Source: Acidimicrobiia bacterium (GTDB taxonomy: Bacteria > Actinomycetota > Acidimicrobiia > Acidimicrobiales > Ilumatobacteraceae). Taken from it: a stretch of DNA of 6,605 bases. The notes under the pieces are model-generated. The model was given only the letters and a program-made list of their open reading frames with translations, had not been told where the DNA came from and made no database searches. The stretch is taken from the NCBI GenBank assembly GCA_013821025.1, contig JACDHN010000157.1:1-6605 (forward strand), in the 5' to 3' direction. Each line of letters starts with the position of its first letter. Within the stretch, counting starts at the first letter, position 1. Positions 5,950-6,605 of this stretch are shown here, piece by piece. Both the position numbers and the translations under genes were made by a program.

Positions 5950-6339
5950 TCAGTGGTCGACGGCGGTCCAATCGATGACCGCCACGTCGCGGTAGAGCCG
6001 CTCGATCTCATAGAAGTCGCGGATCTCTTGAAGGAACACATGCACGACGACATCGCCGTAATCGAGCAGTACCCACTGCTGCTCGTGACGGCCTTCTGTG
6101 CGCAGCGGCCTGCGCTGCAGCTCCCGGCCGACCTCGGCTTCGACCTCCTCCACGAGCGTCCTCACCAGGCGACGGTTACCGGCTCCGCAGATCACGAAGT
6201 ACTCGGTGATGGCCAGCACGTCGCCGACGGCAAGGACCGTGACGTCGGTGCCGTGTTTGGCATCGGCCGCTCGAGCGGCGGACAGAGCGACGGCGAGGGC
6301 TGCCTCGTCGAGCCCTCCGCGATCATCGCTGACCGTCAT
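5950..6339 (-). CDS. rsfS: Ribosomal silencing factor RsfS
   Basis: A 129-residue protein of the RsfS/Iojap (DUF143) family. The family binds protein uL14 on the large ribosomal subunit and blocks its joining to the small one, damping translation in starvation or stationary phase. Here the single domain spans about residues 10-118. The opening helix (LAVALSAARAADAKHGTDV) is followed by the conserved strand TEYFVICGAGNRRLV (45-59) and by the hallmark C-terminal block WVLLDYGDVVVHVF (89-102), then EIRDFYEIERLYRD. These agree with the family in order, spacing and length. The end differs slightly from the common FY-x-LE-x-LW. The ATG at 6339 leaves a nine-residue acidic lead-in; no strong Shine-Dalgarno is seen. 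The upstream gene ends 32 bases before this start, so both are probably one transcript; the tRNA-Ala gene follows after 68 bases. Confidence 0.95.
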   Translation of the reverse strand: MTVSDDRGGLDEAALAVALSAARAADAKHGTDVTVLAVGDVLAITEYFVICGAGNRRLVRTLVEEVEAEVGRELQRRPLRTEGRHEQQWVLLDYGDVVVHVFLQEIRDFYEIERLYRDVAVIDWTAVDH

Positions 6340-6371
6340 CGCCGCCCGTCGTCGTCAAGCATGGATTCCCA

Positions 6372-6605
6372 TCAATCAACATCGTAGAAGGCAAGGGCGC
6401 TGTCGCCGAGCGTGATCACCACATCGATGCCCGGGATCTCGTACCCGGCGTCGACGACCTCGACATCACCGACGAGGCTCGGGAGCGTGTTTTTGGCTGT
6501 TGGCTCGGCGTCGGCGTTGACCACCTCCACACGGCTGACATCGGGACCACCGTCCTCGGCACCCGCCGTCGACACCGACGTTACGTTGATGTTGGCGAAC
6601 AGCAG
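6372..6605 (-). CDS. C-terminal fragment, possibly LytR_C domain of an LCP-family protein
   Basis: The last 77 residues of a protein whose start lies beyond the right edge; the frame is open from base 6605 to the TGA at 6374-6372. A short stretch (LLFANINVTSVS) leads into a Gly/Asp-rich linker (AGAEDGGPD) and then a compact domain: SRVEVVNADAEPTA, GDVEVVDAGYEIPGIDVVITLGD, ending AFYDVD. The alternating strand pattern with an early VEVVN resembles the LytR C-terminal domain (PF13399) that ends many actinobacterial LytR-CpsA-Psr proteins, which attach polymers to the cell wall. That match is weak and from memory, and the catalytic LCP domain is not in the window; another extracytoplasmic protein is equally possible. 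A GTG at 6575 could be read as a start, but the open frame upstream argues for a longer protein. It sits 32 bases upstream of rsfS on the same strand. Confidence 0.5.
   Translation of the reverse strand: MLFANINVTSVSTAGAEDGGPDVSRVEVVNADAEPTAKNTLPSLVGDVEVVDAGYEIPGIDVVITLGDSALAFYDVD

Overview
The window is GC-rich, gene-dense bacterial chromosome. It most likely comes from an actinomycete, and an Acidimicrobiia-like (Ilumatobacter-type) lineage is my best guess. The signs are the long (956-residue) actinobacterial form of leucyl-tRNA synthetase, a FadD32-like fatty-acyl-AMP ligase N-terminus, an almost complete lack of Shine-Dalgarno sequences, and a tRNA gene without an encoded CCA end. The lineage call rests on recalled family features, not on a search.

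Layout. Positions 1-332 (minus) hold the first 110 residues of an acyl-CoA/acyl-AMP ligase that runs off the left edge. An 82-base divergent spacer separates it from panE (415-1380, plus), a ketopantoate reductase. After 51 bases comes leuS (1432-4302, plus). Everything to the right is on the minus strand. Read in the direction of transcription from the right edge, the order is: the C-terminal end of a protein that may be a LytR-CpsA-Psr (LCP) family member (6605-6372), the ribosomal silencing factor rsfS (6339-5950), a tRNA-Ala with anticodon GGC (5881-5809), a COG1237-type metallo-beta-lactamase-fold hydrolase (5743-4679), and a small stand-alone DUF4118 membrane protein (4682-4299). The last gene converges on leuS, and the two stop codons share the same CTAG.

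How the genes relate. Most are housekeeping: pantothenate/CoA supply (panE), leucine charging of tRNA (leuS), ribosome dormancy (rsfS) and alanine decoding (tRNA). The two least understood genes are the MBL-fold hydrolase and the DUF4118 protein. A GTGA stop/start overlap joins them, so they are probably translated together; their joint job is unknown. Three gene starts (ligase, leuS, MBL hydrolase) have a TAnnnT hexamer 6-10 bases before the start codon and no Shine-Dalgarno, which suggests leaderless or nearly leaderless transcripts.

I see no mobile element, CRISPR array, integrase, toxin-antitoxin or defence system, and no stretch above 100 bases without a gene. The window looks like ordinary core chromosome; the MBL/DUF4118 pair is the part most worth follow-up.
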